A DNA stretch of 64,000 nucleotides, from positions 1 through 64,000 of the forward strand of contig JAEHOE010000042.1 in the NCBI GenBank assembly GCA_016858145.1, in the 5' to 3' direction. The notes under the pieces are model-generated. The model saw only the letters and a list, made by a program, of their open reading frames with translations. It was not told the DNA's origin and did no database searches. The position numbers and the translations under genes were made by a program. This DNA is from Edaphochlamys debaryana (Eukaryota > Chlorophyta > Chlorophyceae > Chlamydomonadales). Position 1 is the first letter of the stretch, and the number at the start of each line of letters is the position of its first letter. Below are positions 9,901 to 20,300 of the stretch, piece by piece.

Positions 9901-12900
9901 GACTTGACGCCGGCGTTACAGGGCTCCAGCTTGACGCCGGGGCTCTCGTACAAGCTCTGGACCATCAGGCCCACCGTGTTGCACATCGTGTCGGGACCGA
10001 TGCCGGGAGGGAAGATCAGGGTGCCGTCGGCCTTGAGCAGGCCAGCGCCGCGCTTGGGGTCGCTGTTATCGACGTAGTGGAGGGAGCCGGCGAGCTCGCT
10101 CTTCAAGTACCGCTTGATCTCCTCTACCTTGGAGCCGGCGGTGGCGGCCGTGGATGAGCAGGCGAGGGCGGAGGCCTCGGGCGCCACCTCGGGGGTCTTG
10201 AGCAGATCTAGCAGCTCGGCCATCACCTTGCCCAGGATCTCGAGCGCCGCCGCCGTCTTGCCCGGCGCCATGGGGCCGAAGCGGACGTTAGAGCTGCCGT
10301 CCTTCATGTGCGAGAAGGAGACCTGCTCCACGGGCGGCAGGCGCATGGAGCTGGGCAGCGGCCCGGGGGGCAGCTGCCGGAAGCTGGCCGGCATGGGCTC
10401 CTTGGTGGTGTTGAAGGCCGCGGCCGAGGAGGCCTGCGGTGGCCACACGGTCTGGCCCTGGATTGGCGTTGGCGGCCCAGTCGTGGACACGGCGGGGCCG
10501 GTCTCCTTGCTGGCGAAGCTACCGACGCTGTTGCACGCGCTCATACCCCCCCCCAGCTGGGAGACCGAAGCCGACGTGGCCAGGGCTGCGCCGGGGGCGC
10601 CGTACTCCACGTACGTGACGAACGTACTGTTGTACGGGTGCTGGGCCACCGAGAGAACGTCCGTGTGCAGAGCGGACACCGAGCTCGGCGCGTACGAGGA
10701 TGGCGGTGGGTGCGAGAAAGGCGGAGCCCCGTAGCCCATGGGCCAGGACGGTGGCGGCGGCACCCCGGGCGGCGGGGCCGCCGGGGCCCGGAGGGAGGCC
10801 GAGGATGCGAAGGCACCTGCAGGCGGAGCCTGAGGGCCCTGGCCGTAGCCGTAGCTGTGGCCGTACGACGAGGGCGGCGGCGTGGAGTAGCCGTAGCCGT
10901 AGCCGTAGGACGCGGGACCCTGGCCGTAGTGCAGCGCCGCAGGCGGAGCCTGGGACTGCAGGTACGGCGAGGCCTCAGCAGCGTAGGCCGCGTGCTGCGG
11001 GTTGCCCTTGCCTCGGTTGTTGTCCTTGGGCTTGGCGTAGTCCTGCCTGCGGGGGCGGTCGCCCTGCGGCTGCTGCTGGCGCGGCGACGAGAGCAGCGCC
11101 GCGTACTCCGGCTTCTTGCGGACTAGCTCCGCCCAGGCGTTGTCCATGTTGATGGACTTGGGGTGGCCGGGCAGCGCGGTCAGGTTGCCGGCCTTGGCGT
11201 TGGCCGTGCAGAAGTCCACCGAGTGGTGCTTGGCGTTGCAGAAGGAGCAGTCGCCCGTGGAGCCGGTGGCGGGGCCGGGCTCCGCCTTGGGCCAGCGGGG
11301 CTTGCTGCCGCCGCTCGACTGCTGCTGCTGCTGGCGCCCGCCCGCCTGGCCGCCGTAGCCCTTGCCGTGGTCCTGGCGACCGGAGTGCGTGGCCAGAGCC
11401 GAGACGCTGTTGGCCATGCGCTCAATCTGCGACGAGAGGCGGGCGATGTCGGCCGAGCCCACGCCGGGGGCGCTGGTGCTCTCGGAGACGGGGCCAGCAG
11501 ACGTGGCGAACGCCTTGAACTTCTTGGGGTCCTTGACCTTGCTGTCGGCGGCCTCCTGCTCGACCCGGAAGGCACTGTAGATCTCGTGGCAGCGGACGAT
11601 GGCCTTGGCGAGGTCCCAGGCGGTGGGGTCGCTGTCCTCCTTGCCCAGGTAGCTGACCTTGATGGTGTCATTCATGAAGCTGGCCTTGACCCAGTGCGAC
11701 TCCATGACGGCCCGGAGCCAGCGCTCGGTGCGGACGCGCCTCGAGATGCTGGCCTCGCTGATGGGCCTGACGATGGAGAGGAAGCGGGCGCCCGCCGTCA
11801 TGGGGTCCTCGAGGGGCTCGAAGCCGAAGTTGTCGTAGCTCTTCTTGGACGTGGGGTCCTCGTGGCCGAACTTCTTGGCCAGGGCCTCCAGCAGGTACTC
11901 GCAGGCGTCGAGCTTGAGGTCAGGGAGCTTGGCCTGGCCCTTGTACTCGGGGGGATTGGCGACGCCAGCGTGGAGCAGGGTCCACTTGTCCTTGTGCTCA
12001 GTCAGGGCCTCGGCGCCCTCGGTCGCACACCAGCCTTGCACGACCAGGTTGAGGTTGTTGCCCCCATCCTTGGTGAGCCCACCGGCCATGCCGGCGAGGA
12101 TGAGCTCGGCTATCAGGGCCTTGTTGTCGCCTCGGTCGCTCATGGCCCACTGCTTGACGAACAGGCGAGCGGACTGCAGGAAGGCGGGAAGGGAAGTTGG
12201 CTTAGCATCGAAGCTGGGGCAGTTGCGGTCGCCCATGTCTTTGTCTTCACTCCACCTGGGCGGAGCCCGGGGAGCTAGCTGGGCAGCAGGTGCCGACGCA
12301 GGTAGCGCCGGGGCGGGAGGAGGTTGCTCCCCGTCGCCCTCCTCAGTAGGTGCTAAGTCTAGAGCCCCCGCAGCCGCAGGCTGGGGAGGCTGTGCTTGAT
12401 CGGCCGGGGTGGGACCCGGGCCGAGATCTTGCTGCTCACCAGGCACGTCGGGCGGTGCCGGCAGGTGATGCCCGAGCTCCTTGGCGAGTGCAGGTAGAGC
12501 CCCCGCAGCCGAGGGCTGCGGGGCTGGCGGAGAGGGAATGCGGGCGGGGCCCGGTCCCGAAGACGCTCCAGCAGCGCTGCCACCGGAGTTGGAGCCAGAA
12601 GGACCGGAGCCTCCGGAGTTCGACGGCCCAGCACCGGCGGAGCCGGTGGGGTCTTGCTCAAATAGCGGGTTGCCGCGAAGAGCAGTTGTAGCCGCCCGCG
12701 GGTCAGCGAGGCCTCGTCCGCGAGTTGGGCTTGCAGGTGCCGAGCGTATGGGAGTACCTGCGTTTCGGGCGTTCAGCAGGGCAGCCAAACGATCGATCGG
12801 ACCTCCTGCCTTGTCCGTCCTGGGGCGCCGTACACAAAGTCCATGCAAGCCCGCGAAATTTAAGTTGCCGCACTTCAGCGTGAGTCCCACAAGCAACTGC

Positions 12901-12932
12901 TCGTGCATGTGTTGAGGCAGCGCCAGACACAC
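3876..12932 (-). CDS. Gag-protease-RT-RNase H polyprotein (3018 aa open frame)
   Basis: Single open frame of a gypsy-type retroelement. Residues 1-230 are Pro/Ser/Gly-rich and the true start may be internal (a Met precedes GDRNCPSFDAKP near 230). A Gag-like region follows, with a zinc knuckle CSFCNAKHHSVDFC (C-x2-C-x4-H-x4-C) near residue 560. Residues 950-1120 hold a conserved-looking unknown domain, then an Arg/Ser-rich stretch. A retropepsin-like region near 1780 has VDMGLTGACCLM in place of the usual D-T/S-G, with the partner motif GIVFGRPFL downstream. A basic helix and a hydrophobic segment (TFTFAIVMLVFLGCW) lie near 2290. RT spans about 2540-2780 with KCDCRAAFNQ and FVDDAAV (catalytic Asp residues). 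RNase H follows with HTDFSNVGISAVLGQ, KGEMLAACWAMK, TDHAPLLWL and NADTLSR. The frame ends at 3876, shortly after one base change near 3965 moves the polyprotein into another frame. Sure as a retroelement; boundaries within Gag are uncertain. Confidence 0.93.
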   Translation of the reverse strand: MCLALPQHMHEQLLVGLTLKCGNLNFAGLHGLCVRRPRTDKAGGPIDRLAALLNARNAGTPIRSAPASPTRGRGLADPRAATTALRGNPLFEQDPTGSAGAGPSNSGGSGPSGSNSGGSAAGASSGPGPARIPSPPAPQPSAAGALPALAKELGHHLPAPPDVPGEQQDLGPGPTPADQAQPPQPAAAGALDLAPTEEGDGEQPPPAPALPASAPAAQLAPRAPPRWSEDKDMGDRNCPSFDAKPTSLPAFLQSARLFVKQWAMSDRGDNKALIAELILAGMAGGLTKDGGNNLNLVVQGWCATEGAEALTEHKDKWTLLHAGVANPPEYKGQAKLPDLKLDACEYLLEALAKKFGHEDPTSKKSYDNFGFEPLEDPMTAGARFLSIVRPISEASISRRVRTERWLRAVMESHWVKASFMNDTIKVSYLGKEDSDPTAWDLAKAIVRCHEIYSAFRVEQEAADSKVKDPKKFKAFATSAGPVSESTSAPGVGSADIARLSSQIERMANSVSALATHSGRQDHGKGYGGQAGGRQQQQQSSGGSKPRWPKAEPGPATGSTGDCSFCNAKHHSVDFCTANAKAGNLTALPGHPKSINMDNAWAELVRKKPEYAALLSSPRQQQPQGDRPRRQDYAKPKDNNRGKGNPQHAAYAAEASPYLQSQAPPAALHYGQGPASYGYGYGYSTPPPSSYGHSYGYGQGPQAPPAGAFASSASLRAPAAPPPGVPPPPSWPMGYGAPPFSHPPPSSYAPSSVSALHTDVLSVAQHPYNSTFVTYVEYGAPGAALATSASVSQLGGGMSACNSVGSFASKETGPAVSTTGPPTPIQGQTVWPPQASSAAAFNTTKEPMPASFRQLPPGPLPSSMRLPPVEQVSFSHMKDGSSNVRFGPMAPGKTAAALEILGKVMAELLDLLKTPEVAPEASALACSSTAATAGSKVEEIKRYLKSELAGSLHYVDNSDPKRGAGLLKADGTLIFPPGIGPDTMCNTVGLMVQSLYESPGVKLEPCNAGVKSLRQSSRPLGIARVWNVITPGTASELRVCGDFLVVPDDWAAGLFTMLWGGPLFHQCGMLYDYYPRPHLRFRSGLHQGDETINGHVALVPAPPELEKVAASLRAYYATALLPSEPSPPPVDEAEARLRTVSVHIPTVRFDPSDCARPLASALGLSDRRIRIWDWSPADGAGVAFATSLDTAGELDEEEMLVYEDEELAEADARGELSGPQLEEVEPHHTQAPTSAASAPPKGGPEIQALATHDHPRRPASSRDEGRQSSRGRSRDRGAESRGRDHERERSGDRQPRRSGSGGAGGRRPSGSPQRSRSRSPGTPGRLSGSRRPCTLCSCLREATKLQAYRDLAVFPGHENYRGAGPRLGNPLRYPPWSRHSQDYCLLHALLGGPTLLRWTPELQDSLGSLDIKGFFQPINEVDLQPWPEDLPALPLAKAYDRGDKQLRRECRWTEEVLARMGPDLDRPNVSVYRQSERHIHSSTHFIGAYIDWCRKLRDWLAFKGQTIGWREQRPLPAPQPAPPPPRKERSRPPEVPPAAAAGPSTSATPAAARSRRAHDAAAAGPSGSAQVRNREALEAGAQAPPAVPSPKRQATASPATRAPPAAPEVAASADQGPRPAGAELAPKAPVLTAALASRYPYLPPPLPAPIVRDALVPPLPAEQPGSDPQALPASQQAYMWRRASAIMVGDVIFGEGCADTYQRYTEREAAVALPRPPPPVCVLASACYHGSSLTDDITPMDRNDLCTGLLFGDNERSRWESQGLPKIEITCAGFDITSASYGVDMGLTGACCLMRQDLFNGVPVAVLQDTAVTTTGLYHEDEVIKVFGARGVKKSCYSTKRTARDVRIFINGTLGRDGAPGEPAAIMVQVPVAPVLPVEDLPYGIVFGRPFLSLLRANISVRTSGDEYWLSYPVDDTASWRTRLWLCNRYTDNTIRFCALAAAPASSRGGVESEPESKPEPESKLSSSAKLLEPAPPLAAKPEVCADATAQDEQPASANGDPAPGPAGERRKEELPDSKCSATPRQLPFWVKANTPAKRSINGPGAAGRSPAAEPLETGESSAPGTAGTESQAKGSCFLPGCGLIDHDVYSVSFARALHLLCDLGARTIAYGATTFGIWVPLPHCPRAIARLIAASPVDGPVQPYDTFGAYTADAEDEDWHSTSSEEESDDDAELDEQLDDWMEHVQWRLGCMILRRVTRSINRKLARQARRELRRQEELRAQAFAAMELARRRYLSLVKRQFLQQRAERWAATAGAKVSKRKYAPPDANTKSATPARWRLNSYKTFTFAIVMLVFLGCWRLSDATPNCVPHPAYPQGGQWLAPSWAQLEQSPATTPLEQAMRRIQLRDPAPPARRSPSQAPPAGSPSAETPLAEPPSTFVTGTAPASASSVERPAAPPTEPPNVAASRPSAANVTTPDGARAPPEDSTLVKQEAGYTLCIRPDMTEEQRDSLKTLFSKYDHLFVRSLKDIGCYRGELGPMRLELKHSNPILEAPRRHSAAERLVEDAKCRELYGDIIEPSNSTQYAMNVTLPRKKGIDGSYESNEYRYCADARRINAASVRDYFRPPAPEDLFDCILGARFITKCDCRAAFNQLPLAEEDRDKTSFWWNNTLWRYKRLMYGAVNATAAWQRVLSHHVRKYGLQDCVYLFVDDAAVTGRTAEEHEQNLARFLAMLDEINIKLHPDKTVVAADKIEFLGHMVSADGLRPVQAKVAAIQAIQPPRSLTELQALLGLCNYYRCYIPRFACIANPLYELTKKGVTWGPETWQPRHQEALDQLKAEFSTNDRLLRKPDPNRQLILHTDFSNVGISAVLGQLDDEGHEYMVACISRSLNVHKRNYTSYKGEMLAACWAMKMLRPYLIGPRFILVTDHAPLLWLMENQNLVGQYARWALLMQEYDFDVAHRPGQLHYNADTLSRSPLPSSADGSGARMDEDSDAKPPPPRLVPYPTVTPSAEPTALMSAVQVLALCAREEYSLLATVTDRAPPSLPLPTSGSLAATARPLTPSSASPTPSALRLSS

Positions 12933-13529
12933 ACGCCCCCCATCGCCCCCAATACGCCAAGCCCTCCGTGCCCGCTATGTCGTCGACTCCTCGCTCTTCA
13001 GCTTTCGGCGACCTGGTAACGGAGCTGCAGACCGTCCCCACAGATGAGACTAAGTGAGTGCAGGGTGTGCAGTGAATGCAGGGTGTATTTTGAGCTGGGA
13101 AGGCCGCTAGCCTCCACGGCACGCTATTACCGAACTCTCTCGACACCGCCCTCAGGAGGACTCCCTGTGTCGCCATCCTCACTGAGCATGGTGACAAACC
13201 CTTACGCTGTTGCAAGCCCTGCATTGGGGGAATGAAGGAACGAAGTAAACGACGTCCGTCAGCGACGAGCCAAAGCAACAAGGAGTGTGTCCCCCGGGCC
13301 GTTGATCACAGCAGCGACGTGCGCTACAAGCTAGCACTCACGAGTGCTTGGAGAGTCGACAGGTGGCGGGCGGCGACCGCCCAAAGGCGCAGCTGCGGGG
13401 TGCCAGAAGGGCAGACGAAGGCCAACCAAGTCAGCGTTGCCCGCCGCCTCCCGTCCCTCACGCATGCAATTCGCCGGCCCCGGGCGGACCCCCAGCTAGC
13501 GAGCGTAGCAGCAGGCAGGTCAAGCTCAC

Positions 13530-13668
13530 CTGGCCTGGGCCCCAAGCACACGGCCTGGCCCACGGTCAGGCGCGAGCAGTCCAGCCCGGGGTTGAGCAGC
13601 ACGAACTGGATGAGGAGCATGTCGGAGCTGACGGCGAGGGAGAAGCACGATGACAGAGCACAGTACCG
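13530..13668 (-). CDS. Isolated LysM-domain exon (partial gene)
   Basis: The minus strand encodes CFSLAVSSDMLLIQ, then QFVLLNPGLDC and SRLTVGQAVCLG. This is the core of a LysM domain, which binds N-acetylglucosamine polymers such as chitin or peptidoglycan: a helix, the N-P-G-x-x-C turn, then L-x-V-G-Q-x-V-C. The exon ends at a good donor (CAG|GTGAGC). I could not find further exons on either side. Downstream on the same strand lies the retroelement, so the gene may be cut by it, or its other exons may be too short to see. Confidence 0.6.
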
Positions 13669-13871
13669 TCGCTGTCACAGTATGGTTGCCGGTTGGGAGT
13701 TGAGGTAGGATGCTGGAGGTTTGTGGGCGGTCCGCTGGTTTGTGCTGGAGGGTACGTCTAGGGTCGTGACTAGGGTTGAGACACCAGGGTTTGCCTCGTG
13801 GGACACGTGGCATGAGCACCTGAGGTACGGCAATGAGCCCTTCCGATCGGGGGGACTTAGGCGAACGCCCA

Positions 13872-13895
13872 GCTTCCGACTAGCAAGTCGGAAGC
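13872..13895. repeat. Perfect 10-bp inverted repeat with 4-base loop
   Basis: GCTTCCGACT, loop AGCA, AGTCGGAAGC. The two arms are exact reverse complements. It could be a transcription terminator-like or LTR-internal hairpin; no function is shown. Confidence 0.8.
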
Positions 13896-14373
13896 ACTGC
13901 TGCTGCTGCTACTACTACTTGCTGCGGATCTACTCTGCTGTGACTGTAACTAATAGAGTGTTGCTGCTCTGCTGCCTCTAGCGCCTGCGGCGCAGTCTCT
14001 GTGCCATCCGACGACTTCCCGAGGAGCCTTCGCTCGACCCAGCTGCTGAGCCTCGGCGCTGGTCCTAGAAGTGAGCCCAGGCACCGCCTGCGTCTTTGCT
14101 CGCCGATTTGCTTCCGACTTGTCTTTCGTCCGCTGGCGCCGCGCGCTACGGACTTCCAGACTCGATCGCTCCGGGCTCCACCCGCGCTGCGATCTGGCTT
14201 CCAAGGAGTCTTCTAGGAAGTCTAAGCAACAGACTGCGTCTGGTGCTGATAGGCGTGGGCCCGCGGCCGCGCCTCTGCCGATTCCTCACCTCACGCCTGT
14301 GTCCACGACCGCGAGTCGAGCTGCGGCGCGCGAGCTCCGTAGGCAAGAAGAGCAGGAGGCTAATCTCCGCCAG

Positions 14374-17300
14374 GTGACGGCAGTGACAACTCATCACCTC
14401 CGGCGGGTGCAGATGATGGCAATGGCCAGTGTAAGAGCATGCCATGCCTCGCCGGCATCGCACAGCTGCTTGAGGATCCCATGTCAGCGCTACAAGCGGG
14501 GTCTTTCTCGGTTGGCGGCTCGCCGCTGTTTCAGCTCTTCCCCACGAACCAGCTGGCGCGGTATGCCAAGGCCGTAGCGGGCCTCGAGGACTGCCCCTTC
14601 CTCATGATTACCGGCAGTCAGCTCAAGGACCTGACAACGCAGGGGAAGAAGGTCCAGAATCTGCTGCCGGACATGCTGGGCTCTGCGAATACGGCGTGCA
14701 AGAACGCTGCATCGGGGGTTGCGCCATCAAAGTCCTACATTCTTGGACTGGCTGCTCAGGCAAGAGGGGGGCCAAGAGGAGCTTTCGTGCATCAACGGAG
14801 CCGCGGGTTACAGTTCAGTCTGAGCTAACATAAAGGCTCTGTATCACTCTGCCAATTTCCTGTGCAGGGGTTCAGCAAAGCGCCATTCACCAGCGAGCAA
14901 GGTACCGTCTTGTGAGTTGACGGGCCGTGCCGTACTTGTTCACACTTCACATTGCTCTTGCTCTACCGGTATCTGTTTTCTGATCTCAATCGACTCACGC
15001 GAGCACACAACCGGTACGTACCTTGTACAGGGGCAACACACAGATGGCCATCTGCGCTGCAATGGACCCATGTGCCAACGCCTACATCTTTGGCTTCAAT
15101 GTAAGCGGCGTGCAACCTGGGTGCACCGCATGAGCTGATGGCTTTGTCTTGTCCCATGGGACGTCGCAATCTTCTGACGCCCCTCCCCCGGCCGGCCCCG
15201 CCCGCCCTCATCTTGGATGGTCAACTCGCAGGGCTTCCAGGTGGCCTTTCCAGTCTCGGAAACGCCACCCGCCACAATGACGATAGCTCTAAGCACCGTG
15301 GCCTACAGCGAGTCGGTGAGTCCAGCGGCGGTGATCGATGCGCGGGGCGTTCCACGAAGCTGGAAAAGCGGTCTGAGCCCTGGAGTGGCTGAGAAATGGA
15401 ACAGACGTGCAGGCATGGTACAAAGTTTGGGGGACGTGGGGCGCACGTGAGGTGTCGGGGTCCGGGGGCCGGGGCGGGGATGGACGCGGCGGGGCGTAAC
15501 ACAATTCCACCGACCGCGCCATATTGTTGCAACTGCTTCTACCTCGAAGGCTATAAACGCCTTATCGCTAGAAAGCAGCATCCTGATTGGTTTTGGCATG
15601 AGCGGCGAGGTTCGACAGAAGTCTGCACCGCAAACAGGCATCCTCGCACACTACACAAGCGCGCACATTTGACAAAACTTCCTCGCTGATAGCTTCAAAA
15701 AATATGGAACCATACAAAAGGACTGAATGCATTACTCCTCGGGCCAGAAATGCGAGTTGATGCGACCGCGTTCCCAACATGTTGAGCTCGCGCCAGGTCG
15801 ATAGCTTTCCCTGTTTTCGTTAACTAGGTTTAGGGTAAGCACGCCATAGCTTGTGATATCGCGTGCTGGGCGTGAAGCGTGATTTGTGTGCTGCTCCATG
15901 ACACCTCGCCTGCGCCGCCGCGGAAGGGATCGCCCCCACATCAATGCATCCCATCCCGTCCCCGCCCCCCCACCCCCAGACTGATTACCTGGCCTACACG
16001 CTGCCTGCGGCAGTCCTAGACTACAGCAGTGGCCAGGGGGTTGGCGAAATGTCGCCCACGAGCTTCCCGGCCAACGTGCTCGTCAGTGGCTCCGCCGAGG
16101 TGTCCACTGGCATCATGTCTGCGGACGGCGAGAAGATTGCAACGCTTGGCGTGAAGGGCTCCCTCAGTCTCGCTATCAGTGAGTACGCTATGTTGCATGA
16201 GCTATGTGTGCATGTACAGCCCGAGGCACTCGCTCAGCAGATCCCCTCATCACCCACGCTTGCTCATCAGTGACTGCCATGTGCCTTGCTCTTTCAGATT
16301 TGGACCCCAATGGCAACGGGCGTGGCCAGGATGGCCACGCCTTCGCCATCGGCCTCACGGGTTGGCCAACAGTGCGTACAAGCAAATAGCACTGTTGGCC
16401 AATAGCACAGACATGTGACCCCTGACCTACCCTTGCGAGGACGAGTCCTTACCGCACCGGCCCCGCGTGTGTCGTATGCCGCATGTCGCTCGTGCAAACC
16501 ACCAAACAGCTGGACGTGATTGGCAAATTCAAGCTGGACTTCTCACCCGTGCCTCCATTCGCATGCACAGTACGGTGGTGAGCAAGCCTGCCTGGTCCGT
16601 GGGTGTCTTTGGGCAAGTTTTGCTGCTCTGTTTACTAGGTGGAGTAACTGTGTGCTGTCTGCCCACCCCCTTCAGGGAACACAAAAGCGCCTCAGACTGG
16701 AAGTTCCAGTTCACAATGCAGCGGTCATACAGCTTGAACCAACTGATTGGTTCATTTGATCCGGTACGCAAAGTGGTCAGGGGCCCGGGGATCAACGCAG
16801 AGTGGCTGAAGCGCTGGCTCGAAGCGTTTTGTTATTTGGCTGGGAAAGCGCGTGTAACCAATGATGTGATGACCGTTTCCGTACACAGATCCTGGCCGAC
16901 ATAATTAAGAACGTCGTGGAAATAGATGGTAGTGCCCGCGTTGATCTTTACGTGGATCAGAACCGTGTTGCCGTACGTCTGCTCCTTTCGGTAGGTTGTG
17001 CACGCAGCTCTTGCCCATGCGGGAATTTGGGGGGACGCCCGGCCCATTCCGAGAAACATGCCACACACAAAGTCCCTTGCCACCTCTTGTGACAGGGCTC
17101 CATCAAGTTGAAGCTTGTGGTCCTCAACTTGCCACCCATCAACGGAGAGCTGGGCATTTTGCTCACGGCTTCAAGGGCAGGGGTAAGCGGGAAGCCTGTT
17201 TAGGACTGCCCGCAGAGCACACACTGGTTCTCCATCGCTGACTGAATGGGAGGACAGCAAGGTTGAACCTGAGAGCTTTATACTAGTTTCTCACCCCACC

Positions 17301-20300
17301 CCACGCCTTGCACCACAGGGTGACCCCTTCTCTGTGGGGCTCATCGTTAACGACCACCTGTACTGCGCGTCTTCGTACGGCAGAGGCGTTGGGAAGCCTG
17401 TCAGCGCTTGTCCCAGTGGCACGGTGGGTGCAGGCGAATGAGTTCCGCATGCCCATGTCAGCGGTTCATGTGACGATACGAGCATGTTGTCGCGACACGT
17501 TGGCGTGGCAGCGTGAGTGTGCAGAACTCAGCGGAGCAAGCATGCATGAGCCCAACGCGCAAGCAGTTGAGGCGTGCAAGCGAGGACACGTCGCACTCGG
17601 GTGCGCACAAGTAGCATGGCATGGAGGGGGGCGGCTCACGGCCTCCCCCCACAAGCGAGTGCTCCCACGGCGGAGAGTCAAGAAGATGAGGCTCTCCGGG
17701 TGCATAGCTGACGAGCGAGGCACATGGCGAGCTCACATGCCGACCGGCTCCTGGTCAGGTACCGCACGTACCCACCAGGAGCGGGTCGGCCGAGGGTGCC
17801 AGTGCGTGTGTGTATGGGCGGAGGGGGCCCCGACACAGCTACCTGCGCTGGAGCCTAGCCTGCGTCACGTATCTATCAGCGCTGGTATCATTGGTGGTTT
17901 GTGTTCAGCCGGGCGTGCCCGCGCAGCCCGGTTGGGCTCTGCGCTCAGGGCTGTGCGTCGCTTACGGTGATATCGCCTGGCAATGCTCTTGTGTGATGAT
18001 GTGTCTGGTTGATGTGTTATTCGTGAGCAGTCTAGCGCCGGGAAGGCCCAATTACTCGGCCATCCTATTGTGCGCGCCGTGGCGAGCACAGGACGCCACG
18101 TCCTCCCATTTGGATGGATACTACATCTGTGAGGGGCCGGCCAGCCGCTCTGACGGGCCCGGCCGGACCTTCTGTGGTTGATTGCAACTGAAAGTGCTTC
18201 TGTTTGGGCCCCAAGCCCGCCCAATTGATGTTGACGTGTGCCAGGGGCATATTTGAAGATTTGATGACTCGGAATGGACATAGCGGGGGCCTGGAGAGGC
18301 TTCCGAAGGTGTGCAAGCCTCGAGCAGCCCCGGCGACAGCGGCAAGCATCCGGGTCGCCCGAGAGGGCTGCGACAGGGCCACGCCGCTGTCGACGGGGTG
18401 CCCTGGGAAGCCTCAACACAGACATCAACGCAGGCAGGCTTGGCGTGGCTCGTAGGGCCCTCGGCAGTCAATAACCTCGAGCCGGAGGCGGGTTCAAGCG
18501 ATATCTATGTAGGGGAAGTAAACTAGAGAAGAATAAGGTAGCCGAACAGGGCAGGCAGGCCCGGACGGGGACTGCTCAAGGCCCGTATCTTCCGGCAGTC
18601 CCGGGGCCGGCCCAGGGCCGCGGGGCTCGCCAACTCAGCTGGGACTGTACGGCTCTTCAGCGTGTGATTTAGTATTTAAGGGAGGCTCTTCTCGCTGGGC
18701 CGGGGAACACAACCTCTGAGCCCACAGAAGGGAACTCTGCAAACAGCCTTACCACGCGGACTTGCTTGGGAGGCCCCTTGGGCGCCCACTTCGATTGCTG
18801 TCGATAATTGGGGGCTGCGGACTTCGCGGAAGGGAACTTGATTGGCGAAGCGGTTTGGCCACCGCCTAGCCTTTTAGCAGTGACGTTGTAACGTGCGCGT
18901 GTTCCTCGGCCCACCACAGCTCAGGTCCGGGCGCGGCCAGTGAGGCCGGCCGGTTCTTGACGCTCCCGTGTGAGCAGCCCATAAGCCCGTGCTAGACACT
19001 TGCACATACCGTTAGGTCTCTCCCTCTTGCAGGTGCCTCTCGCTGGTGCTTGGCGCCCACCAGCCCGCGCCGCGTCCGCCACGCGCACGCACACGCACAC
19101 GCACCTGTGCCCCCTTGACCCCTCGGTATAGTTGTGCCCCCCGTGTCTGCTAGCCCCACAGGCTTAACCTGCCCTGCTCCCACGCACTAGCCGAGCGCCG
19201 TTGCGATAGCACTGCCGGTCTAGCTAGCTCCGTGCCCACAGCACGTTTGACGCGCAGCCGTAGTTCCCTTTACAAGCGAAGCGTAGCTGAGCGTGCCCAT
19301 TGGCCCGGGCCTCCGCTCCCTGAGGTTCAGGCAAAAGACCTGACCCAGGCATAGGTGACAGGGCGGCTGAATCCACCTGCACCTTTCCGGCGCGCACACC
19401 CACTGATCCAGGGGTGCACATCTAGGGCGGCTGAATCCACCCTACTTGAGCCGAAGTGCGTAATCCCAAGGTGTTATCCTAGCGCGCGGTACAGGAGCAT
19501 CCCTCGCCCTCTCTAGGGTTGGGCACACGCAGGTCCGGAGGCTGAATCCCGAGGACCACCTTTAGCGACTAGGGCACACCGGTAAGAAGAGTAGGAAGAA
19601 CCTACCACCCGTGTGGCAAGGCTCGTGACCCCCTTGGCCCGGGGCACAGGTGCAGTAGCGGCGACTCCGCACTGTGCTGCCTATACGTGTCATAATCCCT
19701 GGGGCGAACTAGGAAAGCAGGAACAAGGAGGTAGGCGTTCGTCTGGCACGTAGCTGCGGAGGCTGAATCCCGAGCAGCAACCCCCCTTTACATCAGCTAG
19801 GGCACCGGACGCGGGCCCTCTGTACAGCTTTAGCGGGTGAGACCTCAACCGTCCCCCGTCGGGTGAGACCTCACCGTCCCCCGCTCTGCCCCGTTCACTA
19901 GGGCCTGCGCACAAAGCGCTATAAACTAAAGACTTCCGCTGCGTAATCACCCTCAGCTTCAGGCTGAACTAGCTCGCTCTCACCCAGCGTAGCCCCCACG
20001 CCCCCCACCGGGCGCATACACGTGTTGGCAGGTGTCTCCACACACCCCACACAGGCAGTAGATCATCCAGGCGATCCTAGGGCGCGCCTCGGTGTCACCG
20101 CGTAGTCACACCATTTGCTAGGGGATAGACAAGGGCTTGACGCGTTTGCGTGGGGAAACAGGGGAAAAAATTTGGGTGTTGACACGTTTGGTGTACACGA
20201 CGCGTTTGAAGCTGACACCCACACGTGCTCACTTGAATCGACCCAGCAGAGCACTAGTTGCCGTGCGTAACACTGCTGCCACATGCAGGTCCAAGCCCCC

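Larger units (their letters stand above)
1..12932 (-). mobile_element. Ty3/gypsy-type LTR retroelement, internal region
   Basis: Read on the minus strand, the order is Gag with a CCHC zinc knuckle, aspartic protease, reverse transcriptase, RNase H, then integrase. Protease before RT and integrase after RNase H is the Ty3/gypsy order. Three segments are extra to a standard element: a cytosine-methyltransferase-like stretch between RNase H and integrase, a PHD finger after the integrase, and a second methyltransferase-like stretch at the 3' end. The first 9 kb is one open frame; the last 4 kb is broken by about ten single-base frame changes. A purine tract at the window edge suggests the 3' LTR begins just left of base 1. 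The 5' LTR should lie right of 12932, but I could not delimit it because its partner is outside the window, and no primer-binding site was recognised. Confidence 0.93.
12933..14373. other. Unresolved interval between retroelement and cysteine-rich gene
   Basis: The 5' LTR of the minus-strand element should lie here, but no boundary could be set without its twin. The interval also holds one LysM exon (minus), a perfect hairpin, CTG/CTA triplet runs at 13895-13925, and possibly a plus-strand first exon at 12978-13052 (starting MSSTPRSSAFGDLV, followed by GTGAGTGC). The last is weak and I could not extend it. Confidence 0.5.

Noticed and set aside
8056..12278. Long plus-strand open frames opposite the Gag-Pol frame (for example 9174-10157 and 11163-12278)
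   Set aside because: They are shadows of a GC-rich coding strand; products are low-complexity without domains, and the minus frame has clear retroelement motifs.
12830..12860. Possible primer-binding site (minus strand TGGACTTTGTG after CA)
   Set aside because: Does not match a tRNA 3' end that I know and lies inside the open frame; too weak to report as a feature.
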